Origin: Haloechinothrix alba
Lineage (GTDB): Bacteria > Actinomycetota > Actinomycetes > Mycobacteriales > Pseudonocardiaceae
Reading direction: 5' to 3'
NCBI RefSeq assembly: GCF_900188115.1
Contig: NZ_FZNW01000015.1
Location: forward strand, 62,001 to 126,000
DNA length: 64,000 bases
Shown: positions 1 through 9,019 of the stretch, piece by piece
How the letters are laid out: each line of letters opens with the position of its first letter
Position numbering within the stretch: the first letter of the stretch is position 1
Made by a program: the position numbers and the translations under genes
The notes under the pieces: generated by a model
Seen by the model: only the letters and a program-made list of their open reading frames with translations
Databases searched by the model: none
What the model was told of the DNA's origin: nothing

Positions 1-162
1 AGTCGGGTTGCATTCCCCTGGCGGAGGTAGAGTGTCTGCTCGAATGTGTCTTGGCGTAGCGGCCCGGAACAAGGCAAGCTACGTACGCCGGGCCATGACG
101 ATCGACGGGCCTATCGATCGATCGATGTACTCGGCCGCTGCGGATGGCCGGGAGGAGGGTTT

Positions 163-2784
163 ATGGCGGACGACGTAGGCGCCGAGGACGGTCGTGCTGC
201 GCCGGGATCGGATCCGTCGGCCGAACAGCGGGGTCGGCCGGGCGACGAGCGTAGGTTCTACCGCTACACGCTCGTAGTCGTCGCGATCGCGCTCTCCGGC
301 GCCGCCGCCGTCGGAGCCTGGTTGCCGTTCGACTACTCGGCTGATCTGCTGTGGATCGGGCTCGCGCTGACCGCGGGGTTCGTCATCGCCGAGCAGCTCG
401 CCATCAACGTCGATGTCCGCAGCGGCATCTCGTGGACGATCTCGTTCACCGAGATCCCGCTGGTGATCGGTCTCATGGTCGGCCCGTTCGAGGTGGTGCT
501 CGCCGCGCACCTGGTGGCGGGCGTCGGGACCCTGATCGCACGCAAGGTCTCCGGGCGTGTGCTCTACAACACCGGTGTGATGACCATCGAGATCACCGTG
601 GCGTTCGCGATGGCCGGGCTGGTCGCTGCGTTGACCGGCCCCGTCGGGGCGCAGTGGCTCGCCGCCTTCGTCGGGACCGTGAGCGCGCCGGTGGCCAGCA
701 CCATCCTGGCGCTGTGCGCCGTGTGGGTGTTGCGAAGGCGGATGCGCGCGGGCACGGGCCTTCGCCTGATGGGCCGCGTGCTCGTGGTGGGTTTCATCAA
801 CGCCGCCGTCGGGCTCAGCGCCTACCTCATCGTCACCGACGTGCAGTATGCCTGGCCGCTGGTGTTCGCGGTCGCTCTCGGCCTCGCCGCGCTGTACTGG
901 GCGTACTCCGGACTGCTGCGGGAGCAGCGTGACCTCGAGGCGCTCACCGATGTCAGCCTCATGGTCGCGCGGTCGGGGCGGCACGCCGCGGCCAAGCCCG
1001 CTGGTGACCGTGACGACCTCGCCCACGAGTTCGCCGCGAGTGAGTGGTTCACCCTTGCGGAGCGCATCAAGGATCAGCTCTCCGCGCGCCGCATCGTGCT
1101 GCGGCTGCGGCTGGACGGACCCGAGGGCACGCATACCGTCGTCGCAGGTGACCCGGTGCCCCCTGCGGGCAAGGGGCATCTGGACGACTCGATCGTGCGC
1201 CTGCCGGGCACGCACGCGCGGCTTTTCCGGGTTTCCGACGCGACGGAGGACGTCGGCGCAGCCCTGCGGGCACGTGGCGCCGAGGAGGTGCTCGTGGTGC
1301 CGCTGCGCAGTGCCAACCAGCTTCTCGGTGTGCTGGAGGCGCACGACCGGCTGTCCAGGTGGCGCGGGTTCGGGTCCGCGGACATCCAGCTCATCGGCAC
1401 CATGGCGGCGCACCTGGCTACCGCGCTCGACAACCGGCGGCTGATGGCGACCCTGCGGCACGACGCTTACCACGACCCGCTGACCGGGCTGCTCAACCGG
1501 CCGGGCTTCTGCCAGGTCGCGCGAGGCACCTTGGAGGAGCAGGCCGGGACCGTCGTCGTGCGGGTCGACCTCGACGTGTTCTCCACCGTCTCCGATGCGC
1601 TCGGCTACGCGTGGGCCGACCGGATGCTGGTCGTCGCAGGTCGCCGCATGCGGGACGTGCTCGGCTCGCTGGTCCCGGTGGCGCGGCTGGAGGGCGCGTC
1701 GTTCGCCGCGCTGCTCACCGAGTGCGAGCAAGCCGAGGCGCGCACGATCGCCGAACGGCTCCGGACCGAGCTGTCGGCCCCCTACGCCGTGGACAAGCTC
1801 ACCGTGGAAGCCAACGCGTCGGTGGGCTACGCCAGCATCGACGTGGAGGAGAGCCCGAGCCAGGTCGATATCAACGGCCTGTTGCAGCGCGCCGACGTCG
1901 CTGTGCGGGCCACCCGCAGTGGTGAGGAGGTGCGCGGGTACGTCCCCAGCATGGGCCAGATCTTCATGCGGCGGTTCCAGCTGGTCACGCAACTGAGGCA
2001 GGCGCTGGAGAACGGGGAGGTGTCGGTCCACTACCAGCCGAAGGTCTCGCTGCCCAGCAGGCACGTACGCGGTGTCGAGGCCCTTGTGCGCTGGGAACAT
2101 CCCGAGTTCGGCAAGCTCCACCCGGACGAGTTCGTTCCGGCGATCGAGGCCGCCGGCCTGATCGGCGCGCTGACCTCGTTCGTGCTCGACGAGGCATTGG
2201 CACGTGTGCGGAGGTGGCTGGACGAGGGACTGCGCATCTCGGTGGCGGTGAACCTGTCGGTGCGCACCCTGCTGGACGCCGAGTTCCCCGAACAGGTCGC
2301 CGCGGCGCTCGAACGGTTCGCGGTGCCTCCGGAGCTGCTGACTCTGGAACTGACCGAGTCGGGTGTGATGTCCAACCCGCAACGCGCGCTGCCGGTGCTG
2401 CGCGAGCTGCACGCCCTCGGGGTCGTGCTGGCCGTCGACGACTTCGGTACCGGGTACTCCTCGCTGGCGTACCTGCGCCAGCTACCCGTGGACGAGGTCA
2501 AGATCGACAAGAGCTTCGTCCTCGGGATGGGGACGGATCTTGGCGACCTTGCAGTGGTGCGCTCCATCGTGGAGCTCGGGCACTCGCTCGGGTTGACGGT
2601 GGTCGCGGAAGGCGTCGAGGAGGACGTGGCGCGGGATCAGCTCGAATCGATGGGGTGTGATGTCGCACAGGGTTACCTGATCTCGCGACCGCTGTCCGAG
2701 CGGCGGCTGGAAGCCTGGTTGCACGCCCGCACCACCCGCGCGGTGGACCGCCAGTCGGAGGCCGTGCTCACGCTGCTCAACTGA
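163..2784 (+). CDS. Membrane GAF-GGDEF-EAL protein, probable c-di-GMP phosphodiesterase
   Basis: Likely hydrolyses cyclic di-GMP at the membrane. The 873-residue protein has a hydrophobic multi-pass N-terminal region (about 30-265), a GAF-like sensor region (about 290-420), a GGDEF domain (about 435-600) and a C-terminal EAL domain (about 605-860). The EAL domain keeps its key motifs: EALVRW near 639, NLSVR, ELTES, and DDFGTGYSS near 758. The GGDEF active-site motif is replaced by EGASF near 509, so cyclase activity is unlikely; that domain may be regulatory. I chose the ATG at 163 because GGAGGAGGG lies just upstream; the reading frame is open back to 46, but nothing supports that start. It is monocistronic and followed by a strong hairpin. 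Family is certain; the net enzyme direction is inferred from motifs. Confidence 0.9.
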   Translation: MADDVGAEDGRAAPGSDPSAEQRGRPGDERRFYRYTLVVVAIALSGAAAVGAWLPFDYSADLLWIGLALTAGFVIAEQLAINVDVRSGISWTISFTEIPLVIGLMVGPFEVVLAAHLVAGVGTLIARKVSGRVLYNTGVMTIEITVAFAMAGLVAALTGPVGAQWLAAFVGTVSAPVASTILALCAVWVLRRRMRAGTGLRLMGRVLVVGFINAAVGLSAYLIVTDVQYAWPLVFAVALGLAALYWAYSGLLREQRDLEALTDVSLMVARSGRHAAAKPAGDRDDLAHEFAASEWFTLAERIKDQLSARRIVLRLRLDGPEGTHTVVAGDPVPPAGKGHLDDSIVRLPGTHARLFRVSDATEDVGAALRARGAEEVLVVPLRSANQLLGVLEAHDRLSRWRGFGSADIQLIGTMAAHLATALDNRRLMATLRHDAYHDPLTGLLNRPGFCQVARGTLEEQAGTVVVRVDLDVFSTVSDALGYAWADRMLVVAGRRMRDVLGSLVPVARLEGASFAALLTECEQAEARTIAERLRTELSAPYAVDKLTVEANASVGYASIDVEESPSQVDINGLLQRADVAVRATRSGEEVRGYVPSMGQIFMRRFQLVTQLRQALENGEVSVHYQPKVSLPSRHVRGVEALVRWEHPEFGKLHPDEFVPAIEAAGLIGALTSFVLDEALARVRRWLDEGLRISVAVNLSVRTLLDAEFPEQVAAALERFAVPPELLTLELTESGVMSNPQRALPVLRELHALGVVLAVDDFGTGYSSLAYLRQLPVDEVKIDKSFVLGMGTDLGDLAVVRSIVELGHSLGLTVVAEGVEEDVARDQLESMGCDVAQGYLISRPLSERRLEAWLHARTTRAVDRQSEAVLTLLN

Positions 2785-2793
2785 GCGCCGGTA

Positions 2794-2825
2794 CCGCCTG
2801 CACCCGGGTTCTCGGGTGCAGGCGG
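2794..2825 (+). terminator. Hairpin terminator after the EAL gene
   Basis: A perfect 13-bp stem (CCGCCTGCACCCG pairing with its complement) with a 6-nt loop begins 9 bases after the stop codon. There is no long T tract, as is common for actinobacterial terminators. Confidence 0.75.
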
Positions 2826-2843
2826 GGCATCGACCGACCCCGC

Positions 2844-2874
2844 TTGCCGCCCGTTCGCGGGCACTGTGTACAGT
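2844..2874 (+). promoter_or_regulatory. Candidate promoter for the tRNA-Thr gene
   Basis: TTGCCG at 2844-2849 and TACAGT at 2869-2874 are separated by 19 bases (or 17 to TGTACA at 2867), about 30 bases before the tRNA. The spacing is long, so this is tentative. Confidence 0.4.
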
Positions 2875-2904
2875 TTTTCTTGCGCTCGCGATGTTGAGCG
2901 CGCT

Positions 2905-2976
2905 GCCCCAATAGCTCAGTGGCAGAGCATCTCCATGGTAAGGAGAAGGTCTACGGTTCGAATCCGTATTGGGGCT
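2905..2976 (+). tRNA. tRNA-Thr (anticodon GGT)
   Basis: A complete cloverleaf: a 7-bp acceptor stem (GCCCCAA with TTGGGGC), a D arm, an anticodon stem TCTCC/GGAGA around loop ATGGTAA giving anticodon GGT, and a T arm with GGTTCGAATCC. It ends at the discriminator base with no encoded CCA. It is the first tRNA of the conserved tRNA-Thr, tRNA-Met, rpmG, had cluster seen in mycobacteria. Confidence 0.95.
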
Positions 2977-3087
2977 CGGCTGCGTGCGCTGCTCGCCGCC
3001 TCCTGGCGTGCCGGGGTACAGGCACGTCGTTGCGCGGAAGGCAGCCCGCCGCACCGGAGGTATCCTGGTGGCGGTGTGGACGGCAAC

Positions 3088-3161
3088 GGCGGGATAGCTC
3101 AGGTGGTTAGAGCACACGGCTCATAATCGTGGTGTCGCGGGTTCGAGTCCCGCTCCCGCTA
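3088..3161 (+). tRNA. tRNA-Met (anticodon CAT), probably elongator
   Basis: A cloverleaf with acceptor GGCGGGA/TCCCGCT (the outermost pair is G-T), anticodon stem CACGG/TCGTG around loop CTCATAA, and T arm CGGGTTCGAGTCCCG. It is called elongator because the acceptor's first pair is formed and the anticodon stem lacks the three G-C pairs typical of the initiator. It lies between tRNA-Thr and rpmG. Confidence 0.93.
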
Positions 3162-3351
3162 CCGCAGACCGTGTGGAGTGCGCTGCGAGGCGAGGGTCCT
3201 GGCGTGTTCCACGCGAGTTTGCCGAGGTCCGATGGCCTCGGACGAGCCAGGGCGTGGCAGCAGCCCTGGCCACCCCGGCAGGGCAACGTTTCGGCAAGCC
3301 CCGGCATGCCTGCAGGGTGGATCAACGAGTAAGCAGAGAAAGGTGCGTGCC

Positions 3352-3516
3352 GTGGCGACAACCGACGTACGACCGAAGATCACGCTGGCGTGCGAGGAGT
3401 GCAAGCACCGCAACTACATCACCAAGAAGAACCGGCGCAACGACCCGGACCGCTTGGAGATGAAGAAGTTCTGCATGAACTGCGGCACGCACCGGCTGCA
3501 CAAAGAGACCCGCTAG
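3352..3516 (+). CDS. rpmG: 50S ribosomal protein L33
   Basis: This is a 54-residue L33 of the large ribosomal subunit. It has two CxxC pairs (CEEC near residue 14 and CMNC near 41), so it is the zinc-binding (C+) form. The GTG at 3352 gives the usual N-terminus ([12 protein letters not shown]); longer in-frame starts would add an unrelated leader. It sits between tRNA-Met and the hadA-like gene, the same order as in mycobacteria. Confidence 0.95.
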   Translation: MATTDVRPKITLACEECKHRNYITKKNRRNDPDRLEMKKFCMNCGTHRLHKETR

Positions 3517-3620
3517 GCCGGATCTCCGGTCCGGGACCGTCCCTGCGGTGGCGTGGCTCGGTGTCCCGGAGCGGTCGCGGCGCCGGGACGGCACCGTCCA
3601 CCGCGCTGGGACCGGGCCGG

Positions 3621-3626
3621 TAGGCT
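3621..3626 (+). promoter_or_regulatory. Candidate -10 box giving a leaderless hadA transcript
   Basis: TAGGCT ends six bases before the GTG start of the hadA-like gene. There is no Shine-Dalgarno sequence before that GTG. This spacing is what is expected of actinobacterial leaderless promoters. No convincing -35 box is visible. Confidence 0.45.
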
Positions 3627-3632
3627 GATCGC

Positions 3633-4079
3633 GTGGGATTGGATCAGTCGCTCATCGGCCGCTCGTACCCGCCAAGCGAGGTCTACGAGGTGAGCCGGGC
3701 CAAAATCGCGGAGTTCGCAGACGCTATCGGGGACACCAGCTCTCTCAGCCGGGATGCCGAAGCCGCGCGAGCCGCGGGCTACCCGGATGTGATCGCCCCG
3801 CCGACGTTTCTGACCATCGCGAACCTTGGCGCGATCGATGCGTTGGTCTCGGATCCGGAACTGGGGCTCGACTACGACCGGATGGTGCACGGGGACCAGA
3901 GCTTCGTTCACGAACGACCCGTGCATGCCGGGGACCGTCTCGAGGTCACCACGCATGTGGACAGTATCTTCGCCCGCGCGGGCAACGACTTCCTGACGCT
4001 GCGCGCCGAGATACACACCGACGGGGGCGAGCTGGTCTGTACCGGCCGCGCCCAGCTGGTCGTCCGGGGGGAACAATGA
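3633..4079 (+). CDS. hadA: MaoC-family dehydratase subunit, HadA-like
   Basis: This is probably the non-catalytic, substrate-binding subunit of a (3R)-hydroxyacyl-ACP dehydratase acting in type II fatty acid elongation. The 148-residue protein has the N-terminal hot-dog fold pattern of this group: the conserved APPTF segment (residues 54-58) and a VHGDQSF(V)HERPVHAGD segment, without the D-x4-H catalytic pair of its partner. Its stop codon overlaps the start of the hadB-like gene (ATGA), so the two are translationally coupled, which fits an obligate heterodimer. The position next to rpmG matches mycobacterial hadA. The physiological acyl chain length in this organism is not evident from sequence. 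Confidence 0.85.
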   Translation: MGLDQSLIGRSYPPSEVYEVSRAKIAEFADAIGDTSSLSRDAEAARAAGYPDVIAPPTFLTIANLGAIDALVSDPELGLDYDRMVHGDQSFVHERPVHAGDRLEVTTHVDSIFARAGNDFLTLRAEIHTDGGELVCTGRAQLVVRGEQ

Positions 4080-4480
4080 CGATACGGGTCGGCGACGAGC
4101 TTCCGCCGCTGAGCGTCCGCGTTACGCGCGGCGACCTGGTGCGCTACGCGGGAGCCTCACTGGACTTCAACCCCATCCACTTCAGCGACCGGGTGGCATC
4201 CGAGGTCGGCTTGCCCGGCGTGATCGCGCACGGCATGTTGACGATGGGAATCGCGGGCAGGGTCGTCACCGAGTGGGTCGGCGACGCGGGACGGGTGCTG
4301 TCCTACGCCACCCGCTTCACCCGTCCCGTAGTGGTTCCGGACGACGAGGACGGCGCGCTCGTGGAGTGCTCGGGCACCGTGACTGCGGTCGAGGACGACA
4401 TCGCCACGGTATCGATCACCGCCAAGTTCGAGGGCAGGCCTGTGCTGGGCAAAGCAACCGCGACCGTGCGCCTGACCTGA
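4076..4480 (+). CDS. hadB: MaoC-family dehydratase catalytic subunit, HadB-like
   Basis: This is the catalytic hot-dog subunit of the (3R)-hydroxyacyl-ACP dehydratase. Over its 134 residues it has the hydratase-2 motif: Asp30 and His35 in DFNPIH, followed by GVIAHGMLTMG. It starts at ATG overlapping the hadA stop. The third mycobacterial subunit gene, hadC, is not present downstream; instead a strong hairpin follows and the aminotransferase gene converges from the other strand. HadAB alone can therefore be expected to form the enzyme here, as inferred from gene content in this window only. Confidence 0.87.
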   Translation: MTIRVGDELPPLSVRVTRGDLVRYAGASLDFNPIHFSDRVASEVGLPGVIAHGMLTMGIAGRVVTEWVGDAGRVLSYATRFTRPVVVPDDEDGALVECSGTVTAVEDDIATVSITAKFEGRPVLGKATATVRLT

Positions 4481-4511
4481 CAGCGCACCCGGCCGGCCAC
4501 CCCACCAGAAC

Positions 4512-4569
4512 GAAGGAGCCGAATGTGACATTCGGCTCCTTCTATGAACCCGCTGTCACATTCGGCTCC
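4512..4569. terminator. Bidirectional terminator with two alternative hairpins
   Basis: Hairpin A is a perfect 14-bp stem with loop TGA at 4512-4542. A second copy of the right arm lies at 4554-4569, and it is the exact 16-base complement of 4515-4530. Hairpin B (16 bp) therefore competes with hairpin A for the same left arm. It lies between two convergent genes. Confidence 0.8.
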
Positions 4570-4580
4570 AACCTGGCCGC

Positions 4581-5825
4581 TCAGTTGATCTCGCTGAGGA
4601 GCTCGCCCACCCGTCGAACGCCTTCGGCGAGGTCCTCCTCTGCCAGGGCGTAGGAGAACCGGAAGTAGCCGCGCGTACCGAACGCCTCGCCTGGGACCAC
4701 AGCCACTTCCGCGTGCTCGAGGAGCAGGTCGGCAAGCTCGACGGTGTTCGTCGGCGTCGAGCCGCGCAACGGCTTGCCGAGCAGCGCCTTGACCGAGGGG
4801 TACGCGTAGAATGCGCCCTGCGGTGTCGGGCAGTCGACGCCGGGGATCCGGCCGAGCAGCTCGACGATCTTCCTGCGCCGGGTGTCGAAGGCAGTGCGCA
4901 TCTCGGCGACGGCATCCAGCGGGCCTGCGACCGCGGCGAGCGCGGCACGCTGCGAGACGTTGGCCACGTTGCCGCACAGGTGTGACTGGTAGGACGCGGC
5001 TGCCTTGATGACGTCCTGCGGGCCCGCGATCCAGCCGACGCGCCAGCCCGTCATGGAGTAGGTCTTGGCGACCCCGTTGAGCACGAGGGTGGTGTCGGCG
5101 AGCTCCGGGACGACGGCCGAGATCGAGTGCGCCCGCGCGCCGTCGTAGACCAGGTGCTCGTAGATCTCGTCGGTGATCACCCAGATCCCGTGTTCCAGCG
5201 CCCACCTCCCGATGGCCTCGACCTCCTCCCGCGGGTAGACAGCACCGGTCGGGTTCGACGGGGAGTTGAACAGCAGCGCCTTGGTTCGCTCGGTCCGTGC
5301 GGCCTCGAGCTGCTCGACCGTGACCCGGTAGCCGGTGGACTCGTCCGCGGTGACCTGCACGGGGACGCCGCCTGCGAGCTTGATCGACTCGGGATAGGTC
5401 GTCCAGTAGGGAGCCGGGAGCAGGACCTCGTCACCCGGGTCGCAGAGCGTGGCCATCGCCGAGTACACCGCCTGCTTGCCCCCGTTGGTGACCAGGACCT
5501 GGGACGGTTCGATCTCGACGCCGGAGTCACGTTCGGTCTTGGTGGCGATCGCTTCCCGCAGCTCGGGAAGGCCCGCTGCGGCCGTGTAGCCGTGATTCAC
5601 TCTCTGGTGTACCGCGTCCTCCGCGGCCGCGAGAATGTAGTCAGGCGTGGGGAAGTCTGGCTGGCCTGCACCGAACCCGATGACCGGGCGTCCCCTCGCC
5701 TTGAGCTCGCCGGCCTTCGCGTCGACCGCGAGGGTTGCCGAGGGTGTGATCGCGGCGATCCGTGTGGAGACACGCCGGGCCGACGTCGTGGGAGTTGTTG
5801 TGCGAGCACCGTCGGGTGTGACCAT
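4581..5825 (-). CDS. aspC: Aspartate aminotransferase family (class I, PLP-dependent)
   Basis: This protein transfers amino groups between aspartate (or a related amino acid) and 2-oxoglutarate. Its 414 residues are typical of bacterial class I aspartate aminotransferases. Visible motifs are NSPSNPTGA (cofactor phosphate and substrate region), [11 protein letters not shown], the Schiff-base lysine Lys254 in [17 protein letters not shown], and FRFSYA near the C-terminus with the substrate-carboxylate arginine. The first 20 residues (Ser/Thr/Arg rich) are not conserved in the fold, so the true start could be slightly downstream. It lies opposite to its neighbours, between hadB and tRNA-Trp. Substrate preference cannot be fixed from sequence. 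Confidence 0.9.
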   Translation of the reverse strand: MVTPDGARTTTPTTSARRVSTRIAAITPSATLAVDAKAGELKARGRPVIGFGAGQPDFPTPDYILAAAEDAVHQRVNHGYTAAAGLPELREAIATKTERDSGVEIEPSQVLVTNGGKQAVYSAMATLCDPGDEVLLPAPYWTTYPESIKLAGGVPVQVTADESTGYRVTVEQLEAARTERTKALLFNSPSNPTGAVYPREEVEAIGRWALEHGIWVITDEIYEHLVYDGARAHSISAVVPELADTTLVLNGVAKTYSMTGWRVGWIAGPQDVIKAAASYQSHLCGNVANVSQRAALAAVAGPLDAVAEMRTAFDTRRRKIVELLGRIPGVDCPTPQGAFYAYPSVKALLGKPLRGSTPTNTVELADLLLEHAEVAVVPGEAFGTRGYFRFSYALAEEDLAEGVRRVGELLSEIN

Positions 5826-5919
5826 GGGCCCATGGTTTCACGGCCGCGGTGCGCCGCGGAAATCGCGTCGCCGGTCGGGGCGGGGTACCATCACCGGAAG
5901 TGTCGTCCGAGGGACTCGG

Positions 5920-5950
5920 TTGCAGCCCGTGCTGCGCGTTGCCGTACACT
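5920..5950 (+). promoter_or_regulatory. Candidate promoter for tRNA-Trp and secE
   Basis: TTGCAG (5920-5925) and TACACT (5945-5950) are spaced 19 bases apart, the same arrangement as before tRNA-Thr. This is the only promoter-like pair in the 230-base gap before tRNA-Trp. Confidence 0.35.
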
Positions 5951-6055
5951 TTCGGAGTTGGAACCTCCACTTCATCGACCCCGCGAGGGAATCCGGGGTG
6001 GGGTCGTGGTGTCCAGCACATGTGCGGTCGGCTCGTGCAGCGGCTGTCCGGACGA

Positions 6056-6128
<73 letters not shown>

Positions 6129-6164
6129 CAAGGTGAACCATCAGGCGCAGCGGAGGAGTGGCTC

Positions 6165-6584
6165 GTGAGCGAGGACGGCGACAAGGACAAGGAAGACGAC
6201 GCGCAGCGTCCTTCTCGTCCGGACAACGCCGCGTCTCGGCGCGGGCGGCGTGGCTCCGCGCGGAAGGGAAACGGACGGAACAACCGCGACCAGGCGAACC
6301 CGCAGCGTAAGTCGTCTGGTGCTGGTGCTGGTGCTGGTTCCTCGGGTGGTCGAGAGGGGTCCGCAGCCAAGGCGGGCACCATCGAGGAGAAGCAGCCGCT
6401 GCATCAGCGGATCGTGCGGTACATCCGCGAGGTGTTGGGCGAGCTCCGCAAGGTGGTTTGGCCGACACGGAAACAGATGAGCACGTACACGGTCGTGGTG
6501 CTGGCTTTCATGCTCTTCATGATCGGGCTCGTCTGGGCGCTGGACCTGCTGTTCGCCAGAGTGGTGTTCGCCATATTCGGCTGA
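6165..6584 (+). CDS. secE: Preprotein translocase subunit SecE
   Basis: This is the small membrane subunit that clamps SecY in the Sec translocon. The 139-residue protein has a long, charged, low-complexity cytoplasmic N-terminus (about 1-80, including a run of three Gly-Ala repeats), then the SecE domain with the conserved ELRKVVWPTRKQ amphipathic segment and one transmembrane helix (about 108-130). The GTG at 6165 was chosen for its GGAGGAG site; an open frame further upstream runs into tRNA-Trp. nusG follows 60 bases later, a conserved pairing. Confidence 0.95.
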   Translation: MSEDGDKDKEDDAQRPSRPDNAASRRGRRGSARKGNGRNNRDQANPQRKSSGAGAGAGSSGGREGSAAKAGTIEEKQPLHQRIVRYIREVLGELRKVVWPTRKQMSTYTVVVLAFMLFMIGLVWALDLLFARVVFAIFG

Positions 6585-6644
6585 GCACCTCGCCAGCGGG
6601 AGGCGCCGGATACCTTGCACACGAGACAGAGAAAGGACTTCACA

Positions 6645-7553
6645 GTGACGTCCGAGAACGGCGCGGCAGGGGCCGAGGAGTACACCGAGGTCGCTACTGC
6701 CGATGCCTCGACCGCTGCCGACGGTGAGCAGGGTGAGGACTTCACGGCGGATGCTTCGGAGGGCGGTGACGTGCCTGCGGCGCTTCCGGGGGAGGAAGAG
6801 CGCGAGAGCACCGAGGCTGCCGAGACGGCCGGGGACGGCCGAGCCGATGGTTCGGACGACCAGCCGGAGGACGAGGCTTCCGGCGGTACGGACGAGGTCC
6901 GGGAAGGCAGTTCGGAGGAGAGTCAGGCCGAGCCGGTGGACGAGGCCGCCGCGCTGCGCGCCGAGCTGCGTAGCAAGCCGGGACGGTGGTACGTCGTGCA
7001 CTCGTACGCCGGCTACGAGAGCAGGGTCAAGACCAACCTGGAGACTCGACGGCAGACCCTGGACGTCGAGGACTACATCTTCCAGATCGAGGTGCCGACC
7101 GAGGAGGTCACCGAGATCAAGAACGGCCAGCGCAAGCAGGTCAAGCGTAAGGTGCTGCCGGGTTACGTCCTTGTCCGGATGGACCTCAACGACGCCTCCT
7201 GGAGCGCGGTCCGCAACACCCCCGGAGTAACCGGTTTCGTCGGCGCGACCTCGCACCCGTCCCCGTTGAGCGTGGACGAGGTCATGAAGTTCCTCCTGCC
7301 CAAGGAGGAGCAGGCTCCCGCTGCCAAGGAGAGCAAGGGCGCCGAGGCCGAGGCGCAGGACAAGGGGGCCGAGGTTGTCGAGGTCGATTTCGAGGTCGGC
7401 GAGTCGGTGACGGTCATGGACGGCCCGTTCGCCACGCTGCCGGCCACGATCTCCGAGGTCGACGCGGGCGCTCAGAAGCTGAAAGTGCTGGTGTCGATCT
7501 TCGGCAGGGAGACTCCCGTCGAGCTGTCGTTCAACCAGGTCTCCAAGATCTGA
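6645..7553 (+). CDS. nusG: Transcription elongation/termination factor NusG
   Basis: NusG binds RNA polymerase and links it to Rho or ribosomes. The NGN domain starts at about residue 113 ([12 protein letters not shown]) and the KOW domain occupies the C-terminus (about 250-302, [15 protein letters not shown]). The first 110 residues are a highly acidic disordered extension, typical of actinobacterial NusG, and a charged Ala/Glu/Lys linker separates NGN and KOW. The start GTG at 6645 follows GAAAGGA at 6631; an in-frame start at 6615 has no ribosome-binding site. Confidence 0.95.
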   Translation: MTSENGAAGAEEYTEVATADASTAADGEQGEDFTADASEGGDVPAALPGEEERESTEAAETAGDGRADGSDDQPEDEASGGTDEVREGSSEESQAEPVDEAAALRAELRSKPGRWYVVHSYAGYESRVKTNLETRRQTLDVEDYIFQIEVPTEEVTEIKNGQRKQVKRKVLPGYVLVRMDLNDASWSAVRNTPGVTGFVGATSHPSPLSVDEVMKFLLPKEEQAPAAKESKGAEAEAQDKGAEVVEVDFEVGESVTVMDGPFATLPATISEVDAGAQKLKVLVSIFGRETPVELSFNQVSKI

Positions 7554-7659
7554 CAGCACCGACCGGGCTTCCACCCGATACACAGGCAGGATCGGGTCGG
7601 GAACAGGCGCGGCGCCGTTCCGGTGTCGCGGACAGGTCAAGGAAATTAGGAAGCACAGG

Positions 7660-8094
7660 ATGCCACCCAAGAAGAAGAAAAAGCTCGCAGCAATTATCAA
7701 GCTGCAGATCGAGGCCGGTCAGGCGAACCCGGCCCCGCCGGTTGGTCCAGCCTTGGGGCAGCACGGTGTGAACATCATGGAGTTCTGCAAGGCCTACAAC
7801 GCCGCAACCGAGTCGCAGCGCGGCAACGTGGTGCCGGTCGAGATCTCCGTGTTCGAGGACCGCTCGTTCGACTTCAAGCTCAAGACCCCGCCTGCGGCGA
7901 AGCTGCTGCTGAAGGCCGCGGGTGTGGACAAGGGCAGCAGCGAGCCACACCGGAACAAGGTCGCCAAGGTCACCTGGGACCAGGTCAAGGAGATCGCGGA
8001 GACGAAGAAGCCCGATCTCAACGTGGAGGACGAGGAGCAGGCCGCCAAGATCGTGGCAGGCACAGCCAGGTCCATGGGGTTGACGATCGAGTAG
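7660..8094 (+). CDS. rplK: 50S ribosomal protein L11
   Basis: A 144-residue L11, part of the GTPase-associated centre that binds 23S rRNA and thiopeptides. It has the conserved N-terminal [20 protein letters not shown] segment and the Pro-rich stalk-binding region. It is separated from nusG by 106 bases and followed by rplA, the normal L11 operon order. Confidence 0.97.
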   Translation: MPPKKKKKLAAIIKLQIEAGQANPAPPVGPALGQHGVNIMEFCKAYNAATESQRGNVVPVEISVFEDRSFDFKLKTPPAAKLLLKAAGVDKGSSEPHRNKVAKVTWDQVKEIAETKKPDLNVEDEEQAAKIVAGTARSMGLTIE

Positions 8095-8187
8095 CGATTC
8101 GCGCGCTCGCCTTCCGGGCGGGCGCACTGTGGGAGGCCGGGCGCTGGCCTGTACCACAACTGATCCACGAGAGCAGAAGGACAGCAC

Positions 8188-8904
8188 ATGACTAAGCGCA
8201 GCAAAGCCTATCGCCAGGCAGCCGAGCTGATCGACCGTGACCGGCTGTACACGCCGTTGGAGGCCGTGAAGCTCGCCCAGCAGACTTCCAAGACGAAGAT
8301 GGACGCCACCGTCGAGGTCGCCATGCGGCTCGGGGTGGATCCGCGCAAGGCCGACCAGATGGTCCGCGGCACCGTGAACCTGCCGCACGGCACAGGAAAG
8401 ACCGCCCGCGTCGTCGCGTTCGCCACCGGAGACAAGGCCGCGGAGGCCGAGGCCGCGGGCGCCGACGTGGTCGGGTCGGACGAACTCATCGAGCGTATCC
8501 AGGGTGGCTGGCTCGAGTTCGATGCCGCGATCGCGACGCCGGACCAGATGGCCAAGGTCGGAAAGATCGCCCGCGTGCTCGGTCCGCGCGGGCTGATGCC
8601 GAACCCGAAGACCGGCACCGTGACTGCGGATGTGACGAAGGCGATCGCCGACATCAAGGGCGGCAAGGTCAGCTTCCGCGTTGACAAGCAGGCGAACCTG
8701 CACCTGATGATCGGCAAGACCTCGTTCACGCCCGAGCAGCTCGTGGAGAACTACGCTGCGGCACTGGACGAGGTGCTGCGGTCCAAGCCGTCGGCGGCGA
8801 AGGGCCGGTTCCTGAAGAAGGTCACATTCACCACGACGATGGGGCCGGGTATACCTGTCGATCACACGCGCACTCGCCACATGCTCGGCGACGAAGCAGC
8901 GTAG
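8188..8904 (+). CDS. rplA: 50S ribosomal protein L1
   Basis: A 238-residue L1, the mobile L1-stalk protein, which in other bacteria also represses translation of its own mRNA. It has the [15 protein letters not shown] signature near residue 131. A good purine-rich site (AGAAGGACAG) precedes the ATG. The operon ends here with a strong hairpin; the next gene is on the other strand. Confidence 0.97.
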   Translation: MTKRSKAYRQAAELIDRDRLYTPLEAVKLAQQTSKTKMDATVEVAMRLGVDPRKADQMVRGTVNLPHGTGKTARVVAFATGDKAAEAEAAGADVVGSDELIERIQGGWLEFDAAIATPDQMAKVGKIARVLGPRGLMPNPKTGTVTADVTKAIADIKGGKVSFRVDKQANLHLMIGKTSFTPEQLVENYAAALDEVLRSKPSAAKGRFLKKVTFTTTMGPGIPVDHTRTRHMLGDEAA

Positions 8905-8925
8905 CTCGACGACGGGCACGGTCAC

Positions 8926-8957
8926 CGAGGGGAGGTCCCGGAGCGGGCCTCCCCTCG
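8926..8957 (+). terminator. Terminator after rplK-rplA
   Basis: A 10-bp stem CGAGGGGAGG/CCTCCCCTCG with an inner CCC/GGG helix and loop GGAGC begins 22 bases after the rplA stop. A second GC-rich hairpin at 8985-9002 (CCCGCCG/CGGCGGG) lies near the stop of the opposing gene and may serve it. Confidence 0.7.
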
Positions 8958-9019
8958 ACACGTTCCGGCCGGTACCGGAGCGCCCCCGCCGGCTGCGGCG
9001 GGCGGGCGCGGGAAGCGAC

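Noticed and set aside
79-2412. A 777-residue open frame on the minus strand opposite the EAL gene
   Set aside because: It is the mirror of a real high-GC gene, with His/Arg-rich composition and no recognisable domain.
2866-3126. Open frames across the tRNA-Thr and tRNA-Met genes
   Set aside because: They run through clear tRNA genes.
6315-6340. GGTGCT repeats in secE as a functional element
   Set aside because: Only three copies in a disordered Gly-Ala segment; ordinary low complexity.
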